Source: an uncultured Dorea sp.
GTDB lineage: Bacteria > Bacillota > Clostridia > Lachnospirales > Lachnospiraceae
NCBI GenBank assembly: GCA_910580235.1
Contig: CAJTVU010000003.1
Span: 248,001 to 312,000 of the forward strand
Reading direction: 5' to 3'
Length of the DNA: 64,000 bases
Shown: one piece after another, positions 57,170 through 64,000 of the stretch
Layout of the letters: the number at the start of each line of letters is the position of its first letter
Numbering within the stretch: position 1 is the stretch's first letter
The notes under the pieces: generated by a model
What the model saw: the letters and a program-made list of their open reading frames with translations, nothing else
Databases searched by the model: none
What the model was told of the DNA's origin: nothing
Made by a program: the position numbers and the translations under genes

Positions 57170-58939
57170 TTAAAGCACCACCATAAAATCATTAAATCCC
57201 ACCGTGCGCTTATAGGAATAGGACTGCGCCACCTTTTTCACCATGAGCAGCCCCAGCTCGTTATGATCTTCCTGGTGGGAGCCCTCCGCCAGATCGTCCA
57301 GTGAAGCCTCCCGGGACTGGGTAGGATCGAACTCCACCGCATCGTCCCGAATCCGCAGAGCCACCCGCTGGTCAGGCAGTACCGATACCCGGATATCAAT
57401 ATAGTTGTCCCGTTCCTTTTGAAAGCCCATCTGAATAATATTGACCACCAGTTCTTCCATACACAGGGATATGGCATATTGTTTCTTCATCGGTACGCCA
57501 TGCTCCTCACAGAAATCATCAATTTCAGCGGATATCTTGGGAATGTCCTCATATCTGTCCTGGATCAGCACCTGGTACACAGCCCCGTTCTGGATATCCT
57601 GAACAGGAATCAGCAGCAACAAGGACTCGCCCTCCCTGCGAAAGGCACGCAAAGCGCAGAACAGAACAAGCAGAGTGGCGTAATCCGTAAGCACCAGCCC
57701 CCAATAAACGCTGTTGCTGCCAAAAGAAGTGAAATTTGCCAGCAGCAGGATAATGGATACTGGGAAAATCAAGTTGTTGCATACAGCAATGACCATCGCC
57801 GTACCCGCATGGCCGGTGCAGCGGTAAAAAGCTCCCAAATAGGCCAGTATTCCGGCAGTAATACAGAACAACGCCTGGATACGGATCGCCGTTATGGTGA
57901 TATCCAACATATCCTGTTCCACGCCAAAAATCATACAGATTATCGGAGCGCCCAGTTCCAGCGCCAGGGTAATCCCTACCGACATCAGCAGCATAATCCT
58001 GAAAGAGACGGAAACTGTACGGCGCAGGTTGCTGATTTCTCCTTCGCCCTGGTAGACGCCCAGCATAGGCTGAACAGCGCCGGTAACGCCATCATAAAAC
58101 GCGTAGAGGAAGGTGATCAGGTACTTTACCACGGCATACACGCCTACCGCGCTGTCACCGCCGGTAAGAGCCAGGGTGCGGTTGATTACCACCGTAAGTA
58201 TCACCTGGAAGAAAAAAATCATGGCGGCGGGCAGGCCGGGCCGGGCTATCTCCCGGACGGCAGCAAAAGACCAGCATTGTTTCCTCGTCAGATGGAAGCT
58301 GCTGTTCCTTCGATAGAGCTTCCGGCCGGAAAGGGCGCAGCCGAGCATCTGCGAAGTAACCGTACCAATCGCGATGCCCGCGATCCCAAAGCCAAACACA
58401 AACACCAGGGAAATATTGGCGATCAGGTTCCATACGCCGCCCGCCAGCACGCAAAACATGGAATAACGGGGGTTGCTGTCATTACGCAGAAAGGTGAGCT
58501 GGACCGGCGCCAAAACCAAAAAGGGCATCCCAACAAGCAGAATCCCTATGTACTGACGGGCAGCATTCATGCTTTCGCCGGGCTGTCCGCCCAACAACAG
58601 AATAAAAGGATCCAGAAAAAGCAGGCCCAGCGCCGCCACTGCCACGCCTATAGCCACCGTAGAAAGCAACGCAGTGGTAAACACCCTGTTACAGTGTTCC
58701 CGTTTTCCCTGTCCTAAAAGGTTTGACAGCACAATTCCCGCACCGCCGCCAAAAATCGCGGCGATAATCTGAACAAAAATAACCACCGGCAGAGCCAGGC
58801 TGATAGCGGTAAACGCGCTGCCGCCCAAAAACTGGCCGGCCACAATCAAATCAGTCATGGAGACAACGGCCAGAGCCAATGACGCCACCAGTGTAGGGCC
58901 GAAAAATTTGAAAAACGTCCGTTTAATAATCTTCTCCAT
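57170..58939 (-). CDS. MATE-family transporter fused to RsbW-like ATPase domain
   Basis: A 589-residue chain. Residues 1-440 are a twelve-segment MATE multidrug/oligosaccharide-lipid exporter (PTLVASLALAVVSMTDLIVAGQ, GGAGIVLSNLLGQG, FYDGVTGAVQPMLGV). Residues 455-589 are an RsbW-like HATPase domain (CMEELVVNIIQMGF as N-box, RDDAVEFDPTQ, NELGLLMVKKVA). Fusion to an anti-sigma-type ATPase suggests the transporter is controlled by STAS binding or senses a ligand to control the switch. It overlaps the upstream SAHH-like gene by 17 bp. Confidence 0.87.
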   Translation of the reverse strand: MEKIIKRTFFKFFGPTLVASLALAVVSMTDLIVAGQFLGGSAFTAISLALPVVIFVQIIAAIFGGGAGIVLSNLLGQGKREHCNRVFTTALLSTVAIGVAVAALGLLFLDPFILLLGGQPGESMNAARQYIGILLVGMPFLVLAPVQLTFLRNDSNPRYSMFCVLAGGVWNLIANISLVFVFGFGIAGIAIGTVTSQMLGCALSGRKLYRRNSSFHLTRKQCWSFAAVREIARPGLPAAMIFFFQVILTVVINRTLALTGGDSAVGVYAVVKYLITFLYAFYDGVTGAVQPMLGVYQGEGEISNLRRTVSVSFRIMLLMSVGITLALELGAPIICMIFGVEQDMLDITITAIRIQALFCITAGILAYLGAFYRCTGHAGTAMVIAVCNNLIFPVSIILLLANFTSFGSNSVYWGLVLTDYATLLVLFCALRAFRREGESLLLLIPVQDIQNGAVYQVLIQDRYEDIPKISAEIDDFCEEHGVPMKKQYAISLCMEELVVNIIQMGFQKERDNYIDIRVSVLPDQRVALRIRDDAVEFDPTQSREASLDDLAEGSHQEDHNELGLLMVKKVAQSYSYKRTVGFNDFMVVL

Positions 58940-60371
58940 AATCTTTCTCCCATGTAATCTTTCTGAGCTCCGCAGCTAAGGGATGAGGCCGCAGAAATGC
59001 CTCCAGCTCCCCCTTATACCAAAAATGATTTTCCTGAAACCACAAATCCAGCAGCTCCTTTTCAGAGACTGCCCGGGTGAGGGGATTGTCCTCTCCCAGC
59101 ACATACAGCTGAGGAGGCAGAGCCCGGTTGCGGCACAGATACAGCGCCATTTTAAGCATCTCCGTGAACACCAGGTCGATCACCCGATAGGTCAGGCTGA
59201 CTACACCTTCCCGGTAAAAGTTCACCGGTTTGCCTTCCGCCATTAAGTATACATTTTTTCCGGTACCGCCATAGCGGAAGCGATAACAGGCATGCCACTG
59301 TGCTGTCTCCCATCCCTCCAGCACAAGGCCGGAAATCTCAGCCTCCTTTCCCGCCAGATACCGCAGGAAGTAGGAGAATTCCACCTCCTTTGAGGAACCG
59401 CTGGCCAGATAGAGGTTTGTCCCGGGTCCTTCCAGGAAGGCCCGGAACATGTCTGCCCCGAAGGATGGAGCGCCCACACAGCCGATGACAATGGTATCGC
59501 CTGAAAACATTTCCGGATCTGGTTTGGAATAAGCTCGCAGGCCGTCATTCTCCGCGACCCGCAGCATACGCGGATTCGTATCATAGGCCCCTATCCGGCA
59601 GAAACGTCCCTCCAGCGCCATGCGGCAGCTGCGTCCCACGATGCCATAGCCTATCAGCAGTACGGATTGGAAGGAATAAAACGTGTCCGCCGCATAGAGC
59701 ATCAGCCCTAGCTCCTCCACAATCCTCTGGCCGATGAAGATAGACTCGACATTCATTTTGATATCTGACCGGGCAATACTGGCACAGGGATAGGCGTACC
59801 GATACCCTTGCCGGCTCATGCTCCGGCGGGTGCCAGAGGTTGTCTGCTCCACTACGCCGATGATCCTGTCCTCCACCTCTGGAAACAGATGCTTCACCCG
59901 GGGCAGCGCTTCGAAATGGTAGCCCCCGTCCTCAATAATCAGCAGCTTTTTCCCCTGGCGGAGCAGCGGGATCAGTTCCCGGCGGAAAGCCTCCTCCAAC
60001 AGGAGCAGGGTGGCCTCCAGGAACTCTGTGCCGCCACAGCCTAGCTCCGTCTTATTCTTCATCAGGTGATAGACGCCGTCCCGCCGCATACCGTGATAGC
60101 ATGGCCCCGGATATTCTTCAGGGATATCCTGATTGCTGTAGGGCGGGGTTACAAACGTCACATGGCTAAACATGCTTTTCAGTACATCATTGAAGGAAAA
60201 GGTATTGTCCATGCAGTGGTTGATATGTAAAACAGCAACGTCCTCCAGAGGCGCACTCCCGTCCAGCGGCTGCCTGAGCTCCGCTTCCAGCTGCGCGGCA
60301 GCCGTCATGCCCAGCCGTCCCTCCGGAGGGATGTGCAGGGCCTCCCCCCCTATCGTCTTGTTGATATCCAT
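58923..60371 (-). CDS. STAS-like N-terminus fused to adenosylhomocysteinase-like NAD-binding protein
   Basis: A 482-residue protein. Residues 1-45 closely resemble the start of the STAS protein at 51831 (shared EGRL, then TxAxQLEAEL), but the phospho-Ser half of STAS is missing. The remainder looks like S-adenosylhomocysteine hydrolase: a region with EDGGYHFEALPRV, and a Rossmann domain VLLIGYGIVGRSCRMALEG followed by GAYDTNP and VIGCVGAP. Several SAHH catalytic residues cannot be assigned by eye, so a regulatory NAD-binding role is as likely as hydrolase activity. Start 60371 follows CGGAGGTG. Confidence 0.65.
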   Translation of the reverse strand: MDINKTIGGEALHIPPEGRLGMTAAAQLEAELRQPLDGSAPLEDVAVLHINHCMDNTFSFNDVLKSMFSHVTFVTPPYSNQDIPEEYPGPCYHGMRRDGVYHLMKNKTELGCGGTEFLEATLLLLEEAFRRELIPLLRQGKKLLIIEDGGYHFEALPRVKHLFPEVEDRIIGVVEQTTSGTRRSMSRQGYRYAYPCASIARSDIKMNVESIFIGQRIVEELGLMLYAADTFYSFQSVLLIGYGIVGRSCRMALEGRFCRIGAYDTNPRMLRVAENDGLRAYSKPDPEMFSGDTIVIGCVGAPSFGADMFRAFLEGPGTNLYLASGSSKEVEFSYFLRYLAGKEAEISGLVLEGWETAQWHACYRFRYGGTGKNVYLMAEGKPVNFYREGVVSLTYRVIDLVFTEMLKMALYLCRNRALPPQLYVLGEDNPLTRAVSEKELLDLWFQENHFWYKGELEAFLRPHPLAAELRKITWEKDYGEDY

Positions 60372-60405
60372 ATTGGGCACCTCCGAACAATTATTGCAAT
60401 AGTTG

Positions 60406-60467
60406 ATTATAAAGAGAAGATGGTCAAAAAAATTATTTTTTACGCGAGACATCTGTTTTTCTGCGTG
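60406..60467 (-). promoter_or_regulatory. Possible activator-type promoter for the SAHH-like gene
   Basis: On the minus strand a TATAAT (60411-60406) lacks a good -35 at 17 bp; TTGACC (60427-60422) is only 10 bp away. Upstream are two imperfect direct repeats, minus-strand CACGCAGAAAAAC (60467-60455) and CTCGCGTAAAAAAT (60448-60435), about 20 bp apart, an arrangement compatible with a LytTR-type activator site. Confidence 0.35.
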
Positions 60468-60537
60468 AAATCAAACGAAAAAACATTTCATGTACCGCTT
60501 GCTTTCCGCCGAACTATATCCTCATCCATTACCCTCA

Positions 60538-60557
60538 GGGGACAGGTTCTTTTTTTA
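60538..60557 (+). repeat. Diverged GGGGAC-type repeat half-site
   Basis: GGGGACAGGTTCTTTTTTTA resembles GGGGAC-starting half-repeats seen in clostridial intergenic regions and the left arm of the five palindromes here. It lies just beyond the stop of the histidine kinase gene at 60564. Confidence 0.4.
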
Positions 60558-60563
60558 CGCGGC

Positions 60564-61835
60564 TCAGCAGGTAAGGACTATGCTTACTGTCACAATTCCT
60601 CTCTCCAGCCGATAACGGATATTCCCGTCGTATTTATCGACAGCCATTAGGATGCTTTCAATGCCCGTCCCTTTAGGCTTGATTATATCGTCTTCAATCA
60701 CCAGATCGGGTTTACAGGGGTTGCTGCACACAATCACAAGCTTTCCTTTGTTCGTACGGATATTCACTTTGATCTCGCCGTGGGCGCCGCATTCCGCACA
60801 TCCGTTTATTGCATTTTCCAGAAGGTTTGAAAGAATCGCAACAAAATCCATGTCGGCAACCGCCGTATTCTCCGGCGTGTCGGCCGTCACAGAAATAAAG
60901 ATCCCTTCTTTCTTCGCTTTGTTGTAAAAATTGGCCAGAATGGCATTGACCGTAACATGTGGGCAAAAATCGATTTGGCTCCCCGCATCCAGGCTATTGA
61001 TAAACTCTTCTATATAATGCATCGCATCCTGTGTCTTCTCCCGTTTCAGAAGCAGATTGATATTTTGCATATGGTGCCGGAAATCGTGGCGCACGGCTTT
61101 GGCTGTCAATGCATTTTCTCTAGCTATAACAAGCTGTCCCTGCAAGTATTGCACATTTTTGCTAATCAGCTCTAATTTAACTTCGCCGTTTAGATACCGG
61201 ATCGTACCAAATACAACCCATAGTACAGCATAATAAATCATCATGGCCATGACAAACAGAAGAATATATTTGGCAACACGATCGGCTCGCATGGCAAAAA
61301 AGGCAAATATCGAAAATACGATTAGAAACAGGGCGGACACAAGGGAAACCGAATACCATGTCCGTTTCTTGTCTCCCGGCGCCCTCCGCATGTGCGGGCG
61401 CGCAAAACGAAGATACATCAGTATCGCCGGGACATACAGCAGTGTTCTCACAATGTTCCTCGCATACATCTGACCGATATCCGATAGATCCGGGAACAAT
61501 CCGTCACATATCAAAACAGAGATGCAAAAGAATATGCAGAAAAAATTCGAATAAGTAATCATCAGAAACAATTTCTTGCTGAAGGTATCAGACGAAGTAT
61601 ACAGGAACAGCAGAAAGGCAGGCAATATGATGCCCACAAAGGAAAACGGTATCGCATACGGCAAATCGCTGCCCAGCATCACAAATGCCAGTACGGCCCA
61701 AACGGTAAAGAACACAGCGTAAAGCCCATAGAGCAGCACTGTTTTCCCAACCGTATACTTTCGCTCTGTCATAGCGGCAAAACAAACAATATGCGCTGCC
61801 GCTATGAGTATTGATATCACAGCCAGATGATCCAT
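60564..61835 (-). CDS. GHKL-type sensor histidine kinase (AgrC-like)
   Basis: A 423-residue kinase: six or seven N-terminal membrane segments (to about residue 220), then a cytoplasmic domain with the phospho-His motif AVRHDFRHHMQN, a long helical hairpin, N-box AILSNLLENAINGC and a GHKL ATPase ending PKGTGIESILMAVDKYDG. Such kinases partner with LytTR regulators. ATG 61835 follows AAGGAGGTG; upstream in-frame codons lie in the preceding kinase gene. It belongs either with the regulator at 54008 or with the one at 63172. Confidence 0.88.
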   Translation of the reverse strand: MDHLAVISILIAAAHIVCFAAMTERKYTVGKTVLLYGLYAVFFTVWAVLAFVMLGSDLPYAIPFSFVGIILPAFLLFLYTSSDTFSKKLFLMITYSNFFCIFFCISVLICDGLFPDLSDIGQMYARNIVRTLLYVPAILMYLRFARPHMRRAPGDKKRTWYSVSLVSALFLIVFSIFAFFAMRADRVAKYILLFVMAMMIYYAVLWVVFGTIRYLNGEVKLELISKNVQYLQGQLVIARENALTAKAVRHDFRHHMQNINLLLKREKTQDAMHYIEEFINSLDAGSQIDFCPHVTVNAILANFYNKAKKEGIFISVTADTPENTAVADMDFVAILSNLLENAINGCAECGAHGEIKVNIRTNKGKLVIVCSNPCKPDLVIEDDIIKPKGTGIESILMAVDKYDGNIRYRLERGIVTVSIVLTC

Positions 61836-61885
61836 CGCATCGGCACCTCCTTGAAAAACAGAGCCCACTCCATGAAATGACAATA

Positions 61886-63181
61886 TCAAGACGCCGCAAA
61901 ACGTCTGCACGGTATTATCGCATCCAACACAAAATATCCGTTCTCCGTATAACACGCCATGTCCCCCGAAAGCCGCTCCACATCCTCCTGCATGGAACGC
62001 AGCCCGTATCCATGTCCCTGTCCCTCTTTGTCCGTTTCCGGCAGTTTCCCCTGCTCCACATACCGCCCCTTCCGGCAGCGGTTCCTGATGCGGATCAACA
62101 GGTGTTCCCTGTTGTACTGCATATGCACCGACATTTCCCTATTCTCCTGTGCAAGCGCACGAAGCTCATCGAAGGCGTTCTCCATCCCGTTTGCCAGTAT
62201 CCGGCATATCTCCATATGGGGCAAGGCTTCCTCCCCTATTCTGATGTCGATCCGGCGTTTCGCATGGAGCTCCTCCAGCTTCCTGTCATAGTAGGCAACC
62301 GTGGCATTGATGTAAGAGTTCTGGCAGAACTGCCCCCAGCCGGAATCCATCTCCTGCTCCATACCCCGCAGATAGTCTTCTGCCTTTTTCGTCTTTCCCG
62401 CCGCCAAAAGCCCTGATAAGGTTGCGGTATAGCTTTTCATGTCATGTTTCATCTTTCGGATGCACTGCTGGTTTTCCAACCGCATCTCAAGTACACTCTT
62501 CTGCTCCCGCAGCATCCGCTCGCTCTGCTGCCGCCGAAAGAGCAGGAGCTGGCGGTACATCGCTGTGAGAATTGTGGCATATGTCATGGGCATCAGCGTC
62601 ATGATGAGCAGGAACGCCGGAAGCTCCTGCGGTCTTTTCGTAACAACCACGGGAAAATTCGCCGTTACCGCAAGCAGGAGATAATAAAGCGCCGTCATTC
62701 CGGCGAACAGTCCCCACCCTTTCGCCACGGACTCCTGTAATTCCCTGTAAGGCTTGTGCAGATAACGGTACGCCGCCCATTCCACAAGCGGAAACAGCAC
62801 GAGCCGCCCTATAAACATCAGGATATACCTCTGCCCTCCTAAGTAGAAATCCATGATGTTCGTCAGCGCGACGATCCAGTAGGATACCGTGTCCGCAAGG
62901 CAGAACGTAAAGAAGAACCGCCCCTTTTTATCCTGCGACATGAACCAGAAAAAAAGCAGGCTTGGCAGAGTACAGGTCAGAAGAAATACCTGTCCCATGA
63001 ACTCCGCCCCGTACCTTACCACTCCCGCTACATTTAACAGGGCAAGCGATCCCATAAAAGCTACCGTCAGGATAACGGTCCTCCTTTTTGGGTAGCGGGA
63101 GCGGTACAGCAGCATGAACAGAACCAGAATATGGAACAACGACCACAGTACAGATAAGTCCCTTAATATCGTCATTTCCAT
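61886..63181 (-). CDS. GHKL-type sensor histidine kinase, second copy type
   Basis: A 431-residue kinase with about six membrane segments (1-210) and a cytoplasmic region containing the His motif RKMKHDMKSYTATLSGLL, N-box ILANGMENAFDEL and the GHKL ATP lid GQGHGYGLRSM. It overlaps the 3' end of the LytTR regulator gene by 10 bp, so the two form a coupled two-component pair. It is not closely similar to the kinase encoded next, so the two kinases are unlikely to be recent duplicates. Confidence 0.9.
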   Translation of the reverse strand: MEMTILRDLSVLWSLFHILVLFMLLYRSRYPKRRTVILTVAFMGSLALLNVAGVVRYGAEFMGQVFLLTCTLPSLLFFWFMSQDKKGRFFFTFCLADTVSYWIVALTNIMDFYLGGQRYILMFIGRLVLFPLVEWAAYRYLHKPYRELQESVAKGWGLFAGMTALYYLLLAVTANFPVVVTKRPQELPAFLLIMTLMPMTYATILTAMYRQLLLFRRQQSERMLREQKSVLEMRLENQQCIRKMKHDMKSYTATLSGLLAAGKTKKAEDYLRGMEQEMDSGWGQFCQNSYINATVAYYDRKLEELHAKRRIDIRIGEEALPHMEICRILANGMENAFDELRALAQENREMSVHMQYNREHLLIRIRNRCRKGRYVEQGKLPETDKEGQGHGYGLRSMQEDVERLSGDMACYTENGYFVLDAIIPCRRFAAS

Positions 63182-63882
63182 CCCACCTCCTCAAACAGAA
63201 GCTTCCGGTAGCGCTCCTGCACCGCAGCATAATAACGCCTTGATACCGGCACCTTCTCCTCCTTCTCCGCAAGCACAATTTCCATTCCGGCAATTTCCCG
63301 TACATGATACACATTTACGATAAAACTTTGGTGGCACCGCAGAAACGTGTCCCCGCATATCTGCTGCTCCAGATCATTCAGCTTCCCCGTGCTTTCCTGC
63401 ACCCTCCCGTCCGTGCAGTGAATAGAGAGGACATGCTCCCTGCTGCTTATATAAAGGATTTTACCGTAGGGAATGACTCCCGATACCCTCCGCCATGAAT
63501 ATGCAAGTGTCTTCTCTTTATTCTTTATGAATATTTTCTCCACCTTGTTGATCAGCTTCTCCAGCTCCTCCCTGCCAATGGGTTTTATCAGATACTGGAC
63601 GGCGTACAGGTCATACGCCTCCCTGTAAAAATCATCACTTGCGGAGACAAAGCAGATGACCGCCGCCTCATCCCATGCACGGAGCTTTCCTGCCAGCTCA
63701 ATCCCGCTCATGGAATCTTCCATGAATATATCTAACAGATACAGGTCAAATTGCTTCCCGTCCTGCTCCACATCCGAAAGCAGGCTTTCAGCGCTGCCAT
63801 AGATCTTTACCTCCTGTCCGGGCAACAGTTCCCGGACGGCACAGGCATCCTGCCGACAGTCGTCACAGACTGCAATTCTCAT
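63172..63882 (-). CDS. LytTR response regulator, coupled to the kinase at 61886-63181
   Basis: A 236-residue regulator: receiver (AVCDDCRQDA, phospho-Asp LYLLDIFMEDSMSG, QYLIKPIGREEL) and LytTR domain (RCHQSFIVNVYHVREI, EKVPVSRRYYAAVQ). It shares architecture with the regulator at 54008. GAAGGGAAG ribosome site; a 25-codon open frame with its own Shine-Dalgarno ends 15 bp upstream. Confidence 0.93.
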   Translation of the reverse strand: MRIAVCDDCRQDACAVRELLPGQEVKIYGSAESLLSDVEQDGKQFDLYLLDIFMEDSMSGIELAGKLRAWDEAAVICFVSASDDFYREAYDLYAVQYLIKPIGREELEKLINKVEKIFIKNKEKTLAYSWRRVSGVIPYGKILYISSREHVLSIHCTDGRVQESTGKLNDLEQQICGDTFLRCHQSFIVNVYHVREIAGMEIVLAEKEEKVPVSRRYYAAVQERYRKLLFEEVGWK

Positions 63883-63897
63883 AGATATTCTTCCCTT

Positions 63898-63975
63898 CTA
63901 AAACGTAACCGCTTTTTTATCCTTCATTTCGGGTGTACCAAATGTAGAATATAACGACTCTATTTTACCATACAT
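63898..63975 (-). CDS. Possible 25-residue peptide upstream of the two-component genes
   Basis: On the minus strand a canonical CGGAGGT lies 6 nt before ATG (63975-63973), followed by 25 codons (starting MYGKIESLYSTFG, ending KKAVTF) and a TAG at 63900-63898, 15 nt before the regulator start. It has no Cys and is shorter than AgrD-type precursors. It may be a leader peptide for translational coupling or a signal peptide; no family is recognised. Confidence 0.45.
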   Translation of the reverse strand: MYGKIESLYSTFGTPEMKDKKAVTF

Positions 63976-64000
63976 TTTTCGACCTCCGTGTGTTAATTTT

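Noticed and set aside
57419..58717. 432-codon plus-strand open frame
   Set aside because: Antisense to the MATE-ATPase fusion with low-complexity, charged, motif-free translation; a shadow frame.
63898..63975. AgrD-type autoinducer precursor
   Set aside because: No Cys or thiolactone-forming residue pattern and too short; listed only as a possible small peptide.
1..64000. CRISPR arrays, tRNA or rRNA genes, prophage, insertion sequences
   Set aside because: No regularly spaced direct repeats, no cloverleaf or rRNA signatures, and no integrase, transposase or phage structural genes were recognised. The palindromes are dispersed, not arrayed.

Overview
The window looks like chromosomal DNA of a motile, anaerobic, butyrate-forming Firmicute, most likely a Lachnospiraceae (Clostridium cluster XIVa) relative. 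The indications are a FliW/CsrA-controlled flagellin and chemotaxis region, a thiolase-crotonase-Hbd-CoA-transferase set, flavodiiron and rubredoxin proteins, strong AGGAGG-type ribosome sites, and PilZ and GGDEF proteins. No rRNA, tRNA, CRISPR array, integrase or transposase was seen.

Layout. 1-2500: a small accessory stretch with the 3' end of a DUF4143-type ATPase, a broken antitoxin with an intact ParE-type toxin, an AT-rich orphan membrane protein, and a PilZ protein behind a structured leader. 2780-23307: flagellin followed by a co-directional run of 17 genes that looks like a flagellin-glycan locus. It encodes a GT2 glycosyltransferase, a CDP-glycerol-type phosphotransferase, a nucleotidyltransferase-aminotransferase fusion, a GNAT, a carrier protein with its amino-acid ligase, three LicD transferases, and E1 alpha and beta of a 2-oxoacid dehydrogenase. 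The E2-like partner of that dehydrogenase carries a NeuD/PglD acyltransferase in place of the usual catalytic domain. A methyltransferase and a complete 2-hydroxyethylphosphonate (HEP) pathway follow: PEP mutase, phosphonopyruvate decarboxylase, phosphonoacetaldehyde reductase and cytidylyltransferases. My reading is that flagellin (or another surface glycan) is decorated with a phosphonate and with acyl or aminoacyl groups.

23331-34658: flagellar and chemotaxis genes: an FlhB-C-like and a FliK-like protein on the minus strand, then cheA, cheW, cheR, cheB, flgM, flgN, flgK, flgL, a DUF6470 gene, fliW and csrA. 34682-40625 (minus): a GGDEF-EAL protein with a degenerate EAL domain, a DUF169 protein, and a YkoEDC-like ECF transporter. 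40847-43222 (minus): a bacterial Roco (LRR-Roc-COR) GTPase.

43283-51435: the butyrate operon on the minus strand, divergent from an Rrf2 regulator. The regulator is followed by an acyl-CoA dehydrogenase-EtfA-rubredoxin fusion and a flavodiiron protein, which together suggest a route from acyl-CoA to O2 or NO. 51535-63975 (minus): a signalling cluster with two LytTR regulators, two GHKL-type kinases, a membrane SpoIIE phosphatase fused to an RsbW-like ATPase, a MATE transporter fused to a second RsbW-like ATPase, a STAS protein, a second STAS-like N-terminus fused to an adenosylhomocysteinase-like protein, and a PAS-CPBP membrane protein.

Five near-identical 42-44 bp palindromes built on GGGGACGGGGTAAAATT lie exactly at gene ends across the window, with two diverged half-copies. 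In two places they supply stop codons, and one lies directly upstream of the antitoxin remnant. No gene-free stretch exceeds about 300 bases.
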